A stretch of DNA of 64,000 bases from JASHPR01 sp963842355 (GCA_963842355.1 CAWJGC010000004.1:1116001-1180000); one strand, 5' to 3'. Positions 34,684 through 44,825 are shown, counted from the stretch's first letter. A program made the numbers and translations. The notes: generated by a model not told the origin, from the sequence alone.

Positions 34684-36238
34684 ATGACTGCCAGGCCCCG
34701 CACCTCCCCACCCGGCGTCCGCCGCCGCCCCGTTCTGATCGGTCTCATGGTGACCATGGCGCTTTCGGCCATGGACAACACGATCGTGGCCACGGCGATC
34801 CCGCAGGTGGTCCGCGATCTCGGCGGGTTCACGCTGTTCAGCTGGGTCTTCTCCGGCTACCTGCTGACCCAGACGGTGACGATCCCGATCTACGGGAAGC
34901 TCGCCGACCAGTGGGGCCGCAAGCCCATCCTGATCTTCGGGACGATCGTCTTCCTGGCCGGGTCCGCGCTGTGCGCGTCGTCGTGGAACATGGTGAGCCT
35001 GATCTGCTTCCGCGGGCTGCAGGGGATCGGCGCCGGCGCGATCATGGCCACGGTCAACACGCTCGCCGGTGACCTGTACGCGCTGGAGGAGCGCGGCCGC
35101 GTCCAGGGCTGGCTGTCCAGCGTGTGGGGAATCTCGGCGGTGTTCGGCCCGACGCTGGGCGGGTCGCTGGCCCAGTACGCCTCGTGGCGGTGGATATTCC
35201 TGATCAACCTGCCGCTGGGCGCGGTCGCGATCTCGCTGATCACGCACTACCTGCACGAGCAGGTGAGCAGGACCCGGCACCGCATCGATGCTGCGGGCGC
35301 CCTGGCCGTCCTGCTGGCCGCGGGTGCCCTGGTCTTCGGGCTGCTCCAGGGCGGCGTGGCCTGGGCCTGGTGGTCGCCGCCGAGCGTCGCGGTCTTCGCG
35401 GTGGCCGCCGCGGCCACCGCCGCGGCCGTGATCGCGGAGCGCCGCGCCGCCGAGCCGATCCTGCCGCCGTGGCTGTGGCGGCGCCGGGCGCTCAGCGGTT
35501 CCGCGCTGGCCGCTCTCGGCCTCGGGCTGCTGGTCATCGGCCCGACCACGTTCCTGCCCACCTACGGTCAGCTCGTGCTCGGCCTGGGCGCGGTCGCGGC
35601 GGGCGGGGTGCTCGCGACGATGAGCTTCGGCTGGCCGCTGGCCACCTCGCAGTCCGCCAAGCTGTTCTTGCGCCTCGGGTTCCGCGACACCGCGCTGATC
35701 GGAGCCGCGATCTGCCTCGCGGCCGTGGCCGCGTTCTTGCTGCTGCCGGTCAGGGCGCAGGTATGGCAGCCGGTCGCCGACACGTTCGTGCTCGGCGCAG
35801 GTCTCGGGCTGCTGTCCGTCTGCGTGGTGGTGGGCCCCCAGTCCACGGTGGGCTGGAACCAGCGCGGCGTGGTCACCGGCACCGTCATGTTCTGCCGGTA
35901 TCTGGGCCAGAGCCTGGGTGCCGCGGTGTTCGGCGCGATCTTCAACACCAGCCTGAACGCACGGCTGCGTGCTGCGCCCGGTCCGCTGAAGGCCGGTCTG
36001 CCCCGCGGGGTCAGCCAGGTCAGCGCCGCCATCGGCCGGTCCGGGGGCCACGGGCCGGTGGCCGGCGTACCTGCGCGCGGCCATCTCCGCGGCCACGCAC
36101 GACGTCTACATCGGCCTGGTCGTCGCCGGAGCCGCCACGATCGTGGTCATCCTGGCGATCATCCCGCGGCGGATGGCGTCGGTCAGCCCGGATCAGGCCG
36201 CGGCTCCGCCCGAGTCGGCGCGGCAGCAGCCCCGATGA
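34684..36238 (+). pseudogene. MFS drug exporter (DHA2-type), frameshift near the 3' end
   Basis: Fourteen-helix proton antiporter family. Visible motifs are MDNTIVATAIPQVVRDLGG (motif D1), KLADQWGRKPI (motif A), FRGLQGIGAGAI (motif B) and GPTLGGSL (motif C). The frame is clean to about 36043, where GGGGG occurs. From there the natural C-terminus (WPAYLRAAISAATHDVYIGLVVAGAATIVVILAIIPRR) is in another frame and stops at 36236-36238. Total length 1555 nt means one extra base, most easily one G in that run. The 3' end overlaps the convergent TetR gene by 56 bp. Probably controlled by the upstream MarR. Confidence 0.87.
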
Positions 36239-36812
36239 GGCGCGACAGCTCGGCCTCCGACAGCGCGACGAAGCGCTCGAAGGCCTCATCGGCCTGGGCG
36301 CGGTCACCGGTCGCGAGCAGGTCGAGCAGCAGGCCGCGGCCCACGGCCACCGAGAGGCGGGCATCGGCCCGTGCGGTCTCCGGTGGAGCGCCGAGCTGCA
36401 CCGAGTACTCGGCCGCCAGGTCGATCCAGTGGTCGAGGTTGCGGTCCAGGAAGCCCTCGGTGCCGGGCCGGCCCTGCAGTGCCTGGGCGTAGATCTCGAA
36501 GAACAGCCGCTCACTGGGCCACAGGCCGGGGTCGGCCAGCCGGCGCCACATCGCCCGCATGACCTCGCTGGGCCCCATGGCGGGGTCGGCGGTCAGCCGG
36601 GCCAGGAACGCGCGCTGCTCCGCCTCGACGGCGTGCACCACCGCGACCAGCAGGCCTTCCTTCGATCCGAAGTGGTAGATGAGCATGCGGTGGCTGGTCC
36701 CGATCGCGGCGGCCAGTTCCCGCAGGCTGAGCTCGCCCAGGCCGTGGGCCTGCAGATACTCGATCGCGGCGGCCAGCAACCTGGCCCGCGGCGGCTCGGC
36801 CGGCGGTTTCAT
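36183..36812 (-). CDS. TetR-family regulator
   Basis: About 209 aa. N-terminal helix-turn-helix LLAAAIEYLQAHGLGELSLRELAAAIGTSHRMLIYHFGSKEGLL is split by the recognition helix GTSHRMLIYHF; the C-terminal ligand domain is typical. ATG 36812 is preferred; a GTG three codons upstream (36821) abuts the operator. It is divergent from the SRPBCC gene across twin palindromes and convergent with the MFS gene. Likely represses itself and the SRPBCC gene. Confidence 0.9.
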   Translation of the reverse strand: MKPPAEPPRARLLAAAIEYLQAHGLGELSLRELAAAIGTSHRMLIYHFGSKEGLLVAVVHAVEAEQRAFLARLTADPAMGPSEVMRAMWRRLADPGLWPSERLFFEIYAQALQGRPGTEGFLDRNLDHWIDLAAEYSVQLGAPPETARADARLSVAVGRGLLLDLLATGDRAQADEAFERFVALSEAELSRLIGAAAAPTRAEPRPDPG

Positions 36813-36821
36813 GTCCCGCAC

Positions 36822-36860
36822 TGTACCATGTGGTACATCGACGCTGTACCATCTGGTACA
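36822..36860. promoter_or_regulatory. Twin TetR operators TGTACCA-N2-TGGTACA
   Basis: Two almost identical 16-bp palindromes, TGTACCATGTGGTACA (36822-36837) and TGTACCATCTGGTACA (36845-36860), have centres 23 bp apart between the divergent TetR and SRPBCC genes. Perfect seven-base arms and position make them the likely TetR binding sites covering both promoters. Confidence 0.85.
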
Positions 36861-36880
36861 TCAGCGAGGGAGGCAGCGCG

Positions 36881-37336
36881 ATGAGCAGGCAGGTCACGTT
36901 CTCGGTATCGGCATGGTCGTCCGCGCGTCCCGGGGTGGTCTACGACCTGCTCCGCTCGGGCGCGACCTGGCCGCAGTGGTCGCCGATCGACTCGTTCCGG
37001 CTCGAGCGGGAGGGCAGCGACGGCGGCGAGAGCCTGGGCGCGATCCGGGTGTTCACCACCGGCAGCGTGGTCAGTCGCGAGGAACTGGTCGGATTCGAGC
37101 CGGACCGCTCGTTCAGCTACGCATCGCTTTCTGGCCTGCCGATCCGGGCCCACCGGGCCGACGTTGAGCTGGCCGAGCGCGACGGCGGGGCGGCGATCAC
37201 CTGGCACGAGGACTTCCGGGCCAAGCGGCCCGGAACGGGATGGCTGCTGGAGTTTTTGCTGCGCCGGTTCATGCAGCGCTGCGTCGACGGCCTCGCCCGC
37301 CACGCCGAGAGCCTCGCCGTGGCTCCGGGCCGGTAA
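36881..37336 (+). CDS. SRPBCC-family lipid/polyketide-binding-like protein
   Basis: A 151-aa START/SRPBCC fold protein: VTFSVSAWSSARPGVVYDLLRSGATWPQWSPIDSF at the start, then SVVSREELVGFEPDRSFSYASLSGLPIRAHRADVEL and ITWHEDFRAKRPGTGWLLEFLLRRFM. Such proteins bind hydrophobic ligands. ATG 36881 follows GAGGGAGG. Control by the divergent TetR is likely. Ligand unknown. Confidence 0.85.
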   Translation: MSRQVTFSVSAWSSARPGVVYDLLRSGATWPQWSPIDSFRLEREGSDGGESLGAIRVFTTGSVVSREELVGFEPDRSFSYASLSGLPIRAHRADVELAERDGGAAITWHEDFRAKRPGTGWLLEFLLRRFMQRCVDGLARHAESLAVAPGR

Positions 37337-37339
37337 TGT

Positions 37340-37830
37340 CCACGCCAGCGCCGTAACCTGCCCGCGCCCGTCCCGCCGCCGTCGCGTCGGCACCTGATCC
37401 CGTCGGAAGGCGTTGCGGCGGTTGCCGTGTGCACGTGGGCGTTGCGGCGGCCTGATCCCCGTGCGACGGCGTCGCGAATCTTCCCGCAAACGCCTCCCTC
37501 GGCCTGTCTCCGTTCTGTGGCGCTGGCTTGTCTCGGCCTGCGGCTCCTGCTGTCTGTGTCCTGCGGCTGGTCTGCGGTCTGCGGCCGGTCTGCGGTCTGC
37601 GGCCGGTCTGCGGTCTGCGCGGTCTGCGCGGCCGCGGTCTGCGGCCGGTCTCGCGGCCGGTCTGCGGTCTGCGGCCGGTCTGCGGTCTGCGGCCGGTCTG
37701 CGGTCTGCGGCCGGTCTGCGGTCTGCGGCCGGTCTGCGGTCTGCTGTCTCGTCGTGGGTTGGGGTGTCGAGGTCCGTAAGGGGCTTCTGCTCACATGGCC
37801 AGGCTGGCCGAGTCGAAGGATCTCAAAATT
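37340..37830. repeat. Spacer with 18-bp tandem repeat
   Basis: No gene is evident here. From about 37560 to 37745 the unit TCTGCGGTCTGCGGCCGG (18 bp) repeats with small interruptions (GCGCGGTCTGCGCGGCCG near 37618). All frames are open, giving Cys/Gly/Leu-rich repeats that I regard as non-coding. Confidence 0.75.
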
Positions 37831-37865
37831 TTTTTCGAGAAATCTTGGCTACATGCGTTGGGCCG
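37823..37865. other. AT-rich motif upstream of the DUF222 gene
   Basis: The stretch CTCAAAATTTTTTTCGAG (about 37819-37836), followed by AAATCTTGGCTACATG, is strikingly AT-rich for this genome and partly inverted (CTC...GAG arms). It precedes the DUF222-HNH gene by about 100 bp. Possibly a promoter or a conserved boundary of a 13E12-type repeat unit. Confidence 0.4.
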
Positions 37866-37936
37866 GGCGGTTTTGTCGGTGCCGGCCGATAGCGTGGTCG
37901 TAGACCAAGCACCACCAGACCGCCCGCGGCGAGGAG

Positions 37937-40449
37937 GTGAACCCGACGCCTGCCTCGATGCCTGATTCCGGCGCCGGCCCCGATGACGAGCTGCCGCCCG
38001 GCGGCGCTGCCGGCCCGGAAGCAGACCCGGAGCCGGGGAGCCTGTCCGAGGCGGGGCTGCCGCCGGGCCTGGACTACCAGGCGCTGCTGGACGCGCTGGC
38101 CGCGTCCGGGGCGCTGGACACCGACCCGGACGACCAGGACGCGGAGATCGCCGAGCGGGAGGCGGCCGAGGCCGAGGGCCGGATGCTGCCCTGTGACCCG
38201 GCGGTCATCGCGGCGGGGGTGGTGGAACATATGGATCCGGGCCCGGCGCTGGCGGGGTGGCTGGAGGTCGCCGCCGCGGGGGCGGGGCGGCTGGATGAGG
38301 GCGGCCTGGCCGCGGTGGCGGTCGCGCAGCGGCGGCTGGGGTCGTGGGCGCAGGCGGGTGAGCTGGCCGCGGTGGCGCAGATCACCGCCCGGGCCGCCGC
38401 CGCCGACCCGAAGATCGGGGTCAAGTCCGACGGGCGGCCGGGCCGGCTGTGCCGGGACGCGATCGGTCAGGTGCAGCTGGCGTTGATGCTGACCGGGTAC
38501 GGCGCCGCCGACTGGGCCAGCCTCGCCATCACCTTGGCGTGGCGGCTGCCGGCCACGGGAGCGGCGCTGGCGGCGGGGCGGATCGACCTGGGCCGGGCCG
38601 AGGTGATCGCCGCGGCGACGTCGGTGCTGGACCAGGACACCGCGCGGGCGGTGGAGGCCAGGATCTTGCCCGGCGCGGGGACGGTCACGAAGGCGTACTT
38701 GCAGGAGCGGGCGCGGCGGGCGGTGATCGCGGCCGACCCGGAGGGTGCGGAGCGGCGCCGCGAGGCCGCCGAGCGGCGGGCGTGCGTGCGGTTGTACGGC
38801 GATGAGGACCAGACCGCGACGCTGACCGGGTCGAACCTGCCGGCGGTGCACGCGGCGGCGGCGATGGCGCGGATCACCGCGATCGCCCGGGCGATGCAGG
38901 CCGCCGCCGGCTCGCGCGGCGGCCTGGACCGCTACCGGGCCCAGGTGATGCTGGCCCTGCTGCTGGGCACGCTGCCCCCGATCCCGCCCGCCCCGGGCGC
39001 GCCCCCCGACCCCGGCCAGCCCCCGCCCGGTGACGACTACGACCCCGGCCCCGCAGGCCCGGACGACCCCGGATACCACCCCCGCCCCCGCGCTGGCCAC
39101 GACGCCGGGGACAGCGGCCCCGGTCCTGGTGGCCCCGGTCTCGTTGACCCCGGCGGTCGCGGTCCTGGCGGCGGCCCCGGCAGCCCTGGCGACGGCGGCG
39201 GCCCGGGCGGCGGCGCGCACGGCGGCCCCGGTCTTCGCGACGGCTGGCCAGATGACCTGCCCGCGCCGCGCGATGAGGACGCCCCGCCCGACGACGGCCC
39301 CGACGACGGCCCCGGCGGCGACAGCGCGGGCGACGGCGCGGTCCCGTTCTGGGATCCGGCCGAGGAGGACGACGACCCGTTCGGGACCGGCCCCGCGCCG
39401 GCGTGGCCGGAGCTGGGCGTCATCCCGCCCGCGCTGGCCCGCCGCCCGGCCCGGCCCGCCCGCCCCGGCGGTGACCGCCGGGAGCGCGGCGCGCGGCCGG
39501 GCGGGGACGGGCGGCCGGCGCCCGGGCTGCTGGACGTGCTGCTGCCCTGGACCACCCTGGCGGGGCTTTCGGAGCGGCCCGGGACGCTGGGCCGGATCGG
39601 CCCGGTCACCGCCGCCCAGGCCCGCCAGCTCGCCGCCGCGGCCCAGGGCGACCCCGCCGCGCAGTGGCGGGTCATCGTCACCAACCCCGCCGGGCAGGCC
39701 CTCGCCGTCACCCGCATCCCCCGCCGCACCCGCCGCCGCCTGGCCCGTGACCGCCCCGGCGGCGCCCGCGACGGCCCCGGCGGCGCCCGCGACCGCCCGG
39801 CCCGCGACGGCCCGGCCGGCCCGGCGGCGCACGCGACGGCCCGGCCGCGTGCCGCGACGGCCCGCCGCCGGGGGCCGGGCTGGTCGGCCGGGTCACCGTG
39901 ACCATCACCAGCGACACCATCACCACCGGCCTCCACCGAGCGGACCCGGGAGGACCGGGGCCCCCGGGCAGGCCTGGGCTGCCGGCCCGGGCAGAGTCGC
40001 GGACCCAGTCCGGGCCGCCCGGCCTGCCTGGGCCGTCCGGGCCGCTGGCGCCGACCGCCGCCGCCGCGCTGAAAGCCGCGGCCCGGGCGCTGGCCCGGGC
40101 CCGGGACCAAGCCGCCGCCGACCAGGCCGCGGGCGGCTGCGCCCACGCCGGCCAGACCCCGGCCTACCGGCCGCCGCCGCGGCTGCGCGAACACGTCATC
40201 GCCCGCGACGTCACCTGCCGCAACCCCGCCTGCCGCCAGCCCGCCTGGCGCGCCGACCTGGACCACACCATCCCCTGGGACCAGAACGGCCGGACCTGCT
40301 CCTGCAACATCGGCGGCGCCTGCCGCGCCGACCACCAGCTCAAACAACACCCCCGCTGGAAACTCCAGCAGACCGCGCCCGGCCAGTTCACCTGGACCGC
40401 ACCCGGCGGACGCAAATACACCACCCGCCCCGACATTCACCCCGTATAG
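37937..40449 (+). pseudogene. DUF222/13E12-family HNH protein, apparent frameshift
   Basis: Large protein with a DUF222 domain (about residues 60-350: LAAVAVAQRRLGSWAQAGELAAVAQI, GKSDG-like VKSDGRPGRLCRD, ALAAGRIDLGRAEVIAAAT), a long Gly/Pro/Asp-rich low-complexity linker (38990-39500), then LLDVLLPWTTLAGLSERPG. The C-terminal HNH nuclease domain (HVIARDVTCRNPACRQPAWRADLDHTIPWDQNG; CNIGGACRADHQLKQHP) is in a different frame, so a one-base slip lies between about 39740 and 39880 in GC repeats. Span 2513 nt supports a single indel. Family relates to mycobacterial REP13E12 proteins; biological role unclear. GTG 37937 is the longest start; ATG 37958 is possible. Confidence 0.78.
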
Positions 40450-40640
40450 CCGACCAGCTCGACTCCTCACCGGCCAGGCCAGGCCGTGGCGGAGCGCGGC
40501 GGGCCGCCGCAGGCTGGGGCGGGCCGCGGCAGGGTCGGGGGGCCGCGGCAGGGTCGGGGGGCCGCGGCAGGGTCGGGGCGGGCTGCGGGGACTGCGGGAT
40601 CCGCCCATCCAGACGGAACGTACCGTGCCGGTGACGGTTC
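40450..40640. repeat. Short G-rich repeat between convergent genes
   Basis: GGGGGGCCGCGGCAGGGTC units repeat about three times (40525-40580) between the DUF222-HNH stop and the MarR stop. No gene; may help terminate both transcripts. Confidence 0.5.
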
Positions 40641-41114
40641 TCAGTCGAGCAGGCGGCGCATCAGGGGAAGGGCTCGTGACAGCCGGGTTCGCTCGGAGTC
40701 GCTGAGTCGGTCAGCGATCGCGCTGGCGAGGTTTTCCAGTCCCGCCTCGCGTCGCTCGGCCAGCAGTTGCGTGCCATCGCCGGTGATGACCAGCAACTTG
40801 CGTCGCAGGTCGCCGGAGTCCGGGACGCGGCGCACCAGGCCCCGGCCGGCCAGCGCGTTCACCGAGACCGTGACCGACTGGTGGGTGATCTTGTCCAGCC
40901 GGGCAAGCTCGGCGACCGTGTGCGGTCCCTCGCGATCGAGCCGCTTCAGTATCGAGACCTGCGACAGTGACATGTCGCGCGCCGACGATACCGACCGCAT
41001 CCTCCCAGACCTCGCCCGGGTTGACCTGCCGGGTATCGGTGATCTGCTCTGCCGGACGAGCGCGCCGACCACGAGTTGGAGCTCGTCGGCGATAACCTCC
41101 GCGTCCTCCGCCAT
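40641..41114 (-). CDS. MarR-family regulator
   Basis: A 157-aa winged-helix regulator: DMSLSQVSILKRLDREGPHTVAELARLDKITHQSVTVSVNALAGRGLVRRVPDSGDLRRKLLVITGDG, with the recognition helix around THQSVTVSVNAL. ATG 41114 has GGAGGAG upstream; longer in-frame starts exist but run through the promoter. Divergent from the esterase gene across a perfect palindrome. Confidence 0.88.
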   Translation of the reverse strand: MAEDAEVIADELQLVVGALVRQSRSPIPGRSTRARSGRMRSVSSARDMSLSQVSILKRLDREGPHTVAELARLDKITHQSVTVSVNALAGRGLVRRVPDSGDLRRKLLVITGDGTQLLAERREAGLENLASAIADRLSDSERTRLSRALPLMRRLLD

Positions 41115-41169
41115 GCTCGTTTCTCCTCCGGTCTCGCGCCGTCGCCCCGGCCGTGCCGGTCCTGCTATA

Positions 41170-41190
41170 GTACAGTTTAACTGTACAGTT
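41170..41190. promoter_or_regulatory. Palindromic operator between MarR and esterase genes
   Basis: GTACAGTTTAACTGTAC (41170-41186) is a perfect palindrome with 8-bp arms. It overlaps a second perfect palindrome, AACTGTACAGTT (41179-41190). The site is 25 bp before the esterase ATG and 56 bp from the marR start, so it can control both. Assigned to MarR by position. Confidence 0.8.
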
Positions 41191-41214
41191 GAGCTGCCTA
41201 AATGGAGGGACGGC

Positions 41215-42084
41215 ATGGCAGGCGGTCTTGATCTGGTTGCGGGTGAGCTGTCGGTCGGCGGGCGGGAGCGAGGCTTTACGATGCGTCTGCCCCTGAGCGC
41301 CGACGGCGAAATCCCGCTGGTGCTCGTCCTGCACGGTAACCATCCGGATGCCGGTGGATGGATCATGCGCGACTGGACCACCTTCGACCAGCAGGCGGAC
41401 GCCTGGGGTTTCGCCGTCGCCTATCCCGATGGCTACGGGGGCTGCTGGGCGGATGGCCGCGGGGTAACGACGGCGGACGAGGCGGGAGTGGATGACGTCG
41501 CGTTCCTTCGCGCGATCATCGACTGGTCGGCCGACCGGCACGGCACGTTGCCTGATCGCACCGTGGCGGCGGGAATCTCCAACGGTGCGTTCATGGCCCA
41601 CCGGCTGGGGCTGGAAGCCAGCGATCAGGTCGCGGTGCTGGCCGCGGTGGCTGGCGGGCTGCCGGCGAGCCTGCGCGACGTGCGGCCCGCGCACGCGGTG
41701 TCGGCGATGCTGATCCACGGCACGGATGACACGTTCTCCCCGATCGGCGGTGGCTACTCGCGGCACCGCGGACCCAACGGGGAACTGCGCGGGCAGACGC
41801 TCTCCCTCGACGATACGGCCGAATACTGGCGCACCGTCGACCGGTGCCCGCCCGGAACGGGTGAGACGCACACCACCGAGTTCTCGAGCCGGAACACCTC
41901 CGGAAGCGGCACCGGCGGAACGCGGGTAGTTTCATGGACCGTGTTCGGCGGCGGCCACGCCTGGCCGGGGTGTCCCGCCGCGCCGGGGCTGGCCGGCCAG
42001 AGCACCCAGGAGTTCGACGCGGCCGAGGAGATCTGCCGCTTCGCCGAACCCCTGCTCGCGTCCGCTGACTCCCGGCGGCTCTGA
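41215..42084 (+). CDS. PHB-depolymerase/feruloyl-esterase-like alpha/beta hydrolase
   Basis: A 289-aa esterase of the LpqC/PHB-depolymerase type: PLVLVLHGNHPDAGGW (oxyanion region), VAYPDGYGGCWADGRG, DDVAFLRAIIDW, nucleophile elbow AAGISNGAFMAHRLG (Ser in GISNG), LIHGTDDTFSPIGGGY and a late His in VFGGGHAWPG. No signal peptide, so probably cytoplasmic. GGAGGG lies five bases before ATG 41215. Likely regulated by the divergent MarR. Confidence 0.87.
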   Translation: MAGGLDLVAGELSVGGRERGFTMRLPLSADGEIPLVLVLHGNHPDAGGWIMRDWTTFDQQADAWGFAVAYPDGYGGCWADGRGVTTADEAGVDDVAFLRAIIDWSADRHGTLPDRTVAAGISNGAFMAHRLGLEASDQVAVLAAVAGGLPASLRDVRPAHAVSAMLIHGTDDTFSPIGGGYSRHRGPNGELRGQTLSLDDTAEYWRTVDRCPPGTGETHTTEFSSRNTSGSGTGGTRVVSWTVFGGGHAWPGCPAAPGLAGQSTQEFDAAEEICRFAEPLLASADSRRL

Positions 42085-42173
42085 CCCATCCCCGGCCAGA
42101 ATGGGCCAATGGCCGTGCTCGAGACGGACCGCTTGGCTTGGGTGCAGTTTTAGGTGAGGCGGGAGGTGGGCGC

Positions 42174-42473
42174 ATGATGGCGCCTGACGTATGGGTGACC
42201 AAGGACGATGGCACCGACATCGTCCGCGCCGAGGCCATCGTGGCGGTCGGCCGTGATTACAACGGCAACATCACGGCCCGGCTGGCGGGCGGTGACGGGG
42301 CGGATGTGACACTCGTGGCCCACGAGATGCACGAGGGGCCGCGCACCCCTGGTGACTTTCATCGTCAGCTCATCCGGGTCGTGTCCCAGTTGTCCGACGC
42401 GGCCGAGGCCGTGGCGGTGCGCCCGGCGTATGACGAACCGCACGGCTGGCGCTGGATCACCGGGCCGTTGTAG
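42174..42473 (+). CDS. Hypothetical protein
   Basis: A 99-aa protein, MAPDVWVTKDDGTDIVRAEAIVAVG... with mixed alpha/beta character and a C-terminal HGWRWITGPL. Alternative ATG one codon later. GGGAGG is seven bases upstream. Codon use is normal. I do not recognise the family; perhaps a small ligand-binding or immunity-like protein, but nothing shown supports that. Confidence 0.65.
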   Translation: MMAPDVWVTKDDGTDIVRAEAIVAVGRDYNGNITARLAGGDGADVTLVAHEMHEGPRTPGDFHRQLIRVVSQLSDAAEAVAVRPAYDEPHGWRWITGPL

Positions 42474-42618
42474 GCCCGCCGGTCCGCGGGCGCCGCTGAC
42501 GCCGTCGGGCCGGTAATCTACCCACCGACGCCATAATCTGCCTGCCCCTGCCGCCGGCCGGGTCGGCGTCTACGCGGGCCGGCGCGCAGGCGGCCGCGGG
42601 CGGTCGAGGAGGCATGGG

Positions 42619-43662
42619 ATGGGAGACCCTGGACCGTGGGTGGTGGTCGGCCTCGACAACGGCGGAACGACGAACAACGCGACGGTGCTCGACTGCGAAG
42701 GCCGGTTCCTGGTGCACCGGATGGCCGAGTCTCCCAGCTTGGTGCGGGAAGGGCCGGAAAAGGCGATCGAGGCCCTGGCCCGGTCGTTCGAGCAGGTCCT
42801 CGAGCTCACCGGGACACCGCGGGCCCTGGTGCGCGCGATCGGTCTTGACACGCCCGGCCCGGTCAGCGCGGCCGGCGTGATCGCGCTGCAGGGCGCCACC
42901 AACTTCGGGAACCCCGACTGGTGCGGCTTCGATGTCCGCGGGGCGCTCGAGATGCGGCTCGGACTTCCCGTCTGGTACAACAACGACGCCAACGCGGCGG
43001 CGCTGTACGCCCACCACGTGCACTTCGGTCCCGCGGAGGCGGCGCGCCGCTCGTCCGTCTCGGCGATCGTCGGCACCGGGCTCGGCGGCGGCGTGATCGA
43101 GGCCGGGCAGGTGGTGCGCGGCGCTGCCGGGATGGCCGGCGAGCTCGGGCACGTCTGGATCCCGATGGAAGGGCTGCTCGGCCCCGGGCAGCCGGCCCCC
43201 GCCTGCAACTGCGGCCTGTCCGCCGACGCCGAGAGCGTGGCGTCGCTGACCGGCATCGCGCAGAACCTGCTGCCGTACTGGCTGACCCGGTTCCCTGACC
43301 ACGAGCTCGGGCAGGTCAGCCCGGCCAGTACGGCCGCGAAGCTGGTGCGCGGCTACGGCGAGGCCGGTGACCCGCTGGCGCTCGGGATCTTCCGGCAGCA
43401 GGCGATGGCGCTCGGCCGGCTGTTCACGATCGCCGCCAACTTCACCGACCCGGACGTGTACTTCGTCGGCGGCGGGGTGGTCGAGGCCGCGCCGCACTTC
43501 CGCGACTGGTTCCTCGCGCAGGTGCGCCAGCACACCAAGCTCCGCCAGGAGCAGGCGCGGGTTTCAGCAGTCGCGCTGGTCCCCGACCTGGACATGGCGG
43601 GAGCGCGCGGCTCGGCGATCGCGGCCCTCGCGGCGGCGCGGGGCATGGGCGGCGGCGCCTAG
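42619..43662 (+). CDS. ROK-family sugar kinase
   Basis: A 347-aa ROK protein without DNA-binding domain, hence a kinase: phosphate-binding VVVGLDNGGTTNNATVLD, ALVRAIGLDTPGPV, catalytic-region YNNDANAAALYAHH, SAIVGTGLGGGVI, GELGHVWI and the Cys-containing zinc motif (PACNCGLSADAES; two Cys instead of the usual three to four). ATG 42619. Substrate could be glucose or another hexose. Confidence 0.88.
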   Translation: MGDPGPWVVVGLDNGGTTNNATVLDCEGRFLVHRMAESPSLVREGPEKAIEALARSFEQVLELTGTPRALVRAIGLDTPGPVSAAGVIALQGATNFGNPDWCGFDVRGALEMRLGLPVWYNNDANAAALYAHHVHFGPAEAARRSSVSAIVGTGLGGGVIEAGQVVRGAAGMAGELGHVWIPMEGLLGPGQPAPACNCGLSADAESVASLTGIAQNLLPYWLTRFPDHELGQVSPASTAAKLVRGYGEAGDPLALGIFRQQAMALGRLFTIAANFTDPDVYFVGGGVVEAAPHFRDWFLAQVRQHTKLRQEQARVSAVALVPDLDMAGARGSAIAALAAARGMGGGA

Positions 43663-43680
43663 CCCGGCCCGTGGCCGGGT

Positions 43681-44825
43681 TCAGGCGGAGAAACCGTCGA
43701 GGCGGGCCAGCAGGCCCAGCATGACCTCATCCGCGCCGCCGCCGATGCCCACCAGCCTGGTGTCCCGGTAGAACCGCGCGGTCCAGGTCTCCTCCATGTA
43801 GCCGATGCCGCCGTGGAACTGCAGGCAGGTGTCCGCGATCTCGCGGGACAGCCGCCCGACGGCGAACTTGGCGATCGTGGCGAAGCGCGTGGTGTCCTCG
43901 CCGCGTAGGTAGGCCTCGGCGCATGCGTAGTTGTAGTGCCGCACCAGGTCCAGCCCGGCCGACAGCTCGGCGAGCCGGTACGCGACGTGGTCGTTGGCCA
44001 GCAGCGGCCGGCCGAACGCCCGCCGCTGCGCGAGGTAGTCCCTGGTCCGGTCCAGCGCCTTCTGCAGCCCGCCGACCTGAAGGTAGGAGGCGATCATGCG
44101 CTCGGGCTGGAACTGCTCCATCTGCTGCTGGAACCCGCGCCCGATCTCGCCGATCGTGTGGCTGACCGGAACCCGCACGTCGGCGAACGACAGCTCGGCG
44201 GTGTCCGAGGACCTGTTCCCGAGCTTGTCCAGGGTGCGGGATACCCGGAAGCCCGGCCGGCGGTCTCGACCACGATCTGCGACATCCCTCGGTAACCGCC
44301 CTCGTCCGAGGTGCGGGCCAGCAGGCAGATCCAGTCCGCCTGCGCCCCGTTCGTGATGTACAGCTTGCTGCCGTTGATCACCCACTCGTCGCCGTCCCGC
44401 GTCGCGCGGGTACGCAGGCCCGCGACGTCCGACCCGGCGTCCGGCTCGGTCACGGCGATCGAGCAGACCATCTCGCCGCGGATAGCCGGCGCGAGGAAGC
44501 GCTCCTTGAGCTCGTGGCTGCCGTAGCGGTGCAGCGACGGCGTGGCCATGGCCATCTGCACCGCGATGCCCATGGGGACGCCGCCGCAGTCGATGCGGCC
44601 GAGTTCCTCGCCCGCGACCACGGTGAACGAGTGGTCCGCTCCCTCCCCGCCGTACGCCGGGTCGTACTCCAGCCCGAACAGGCCGATCTTGGCCAGGAGC
44701 GGGAACAGCGCGTGCGCCGGGAAGCGCCCGGCCCGCTCCCACTCGTCGACGTGCGGGTTGATCTCGCGTTCAACCAGGTCGCGCACGCTCGCGCGCAGCG
44801 CCTCGTGCTCCGGCGTGAACTGCAT
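43681..44825 (-). pseudogene. Acyl-CoA dehydrogenase, apparent frameshift
   Basis: Flavoprotein of fatty-acid or branched-chain catabolism in two frames. The first (44825 to about 44270) covers FTPEHEALRASVRDLVEREI, VTEPDAGSDVAGL (FAD motif) and INGSKLYITNGAQAD. The second continues FRVSRTLDKLGNRSSDTAELSFADVRVP, QRRAFGRPLLANDHVAYRLAEL and QFHGGIGYMEETWTARFYRD to the end. Span 1145 nt implies one missing base near 44262-44275. Both halves are well conserved, so this may be an assembly indel. Confidence 0.87.

Noticed and set aside
37560..37830. Cys-rich peptide ORFs in the 18-bp repeat region
   Set aside because: Repeat-derived reading frames open in several phases; no homology or ribosome site seen.
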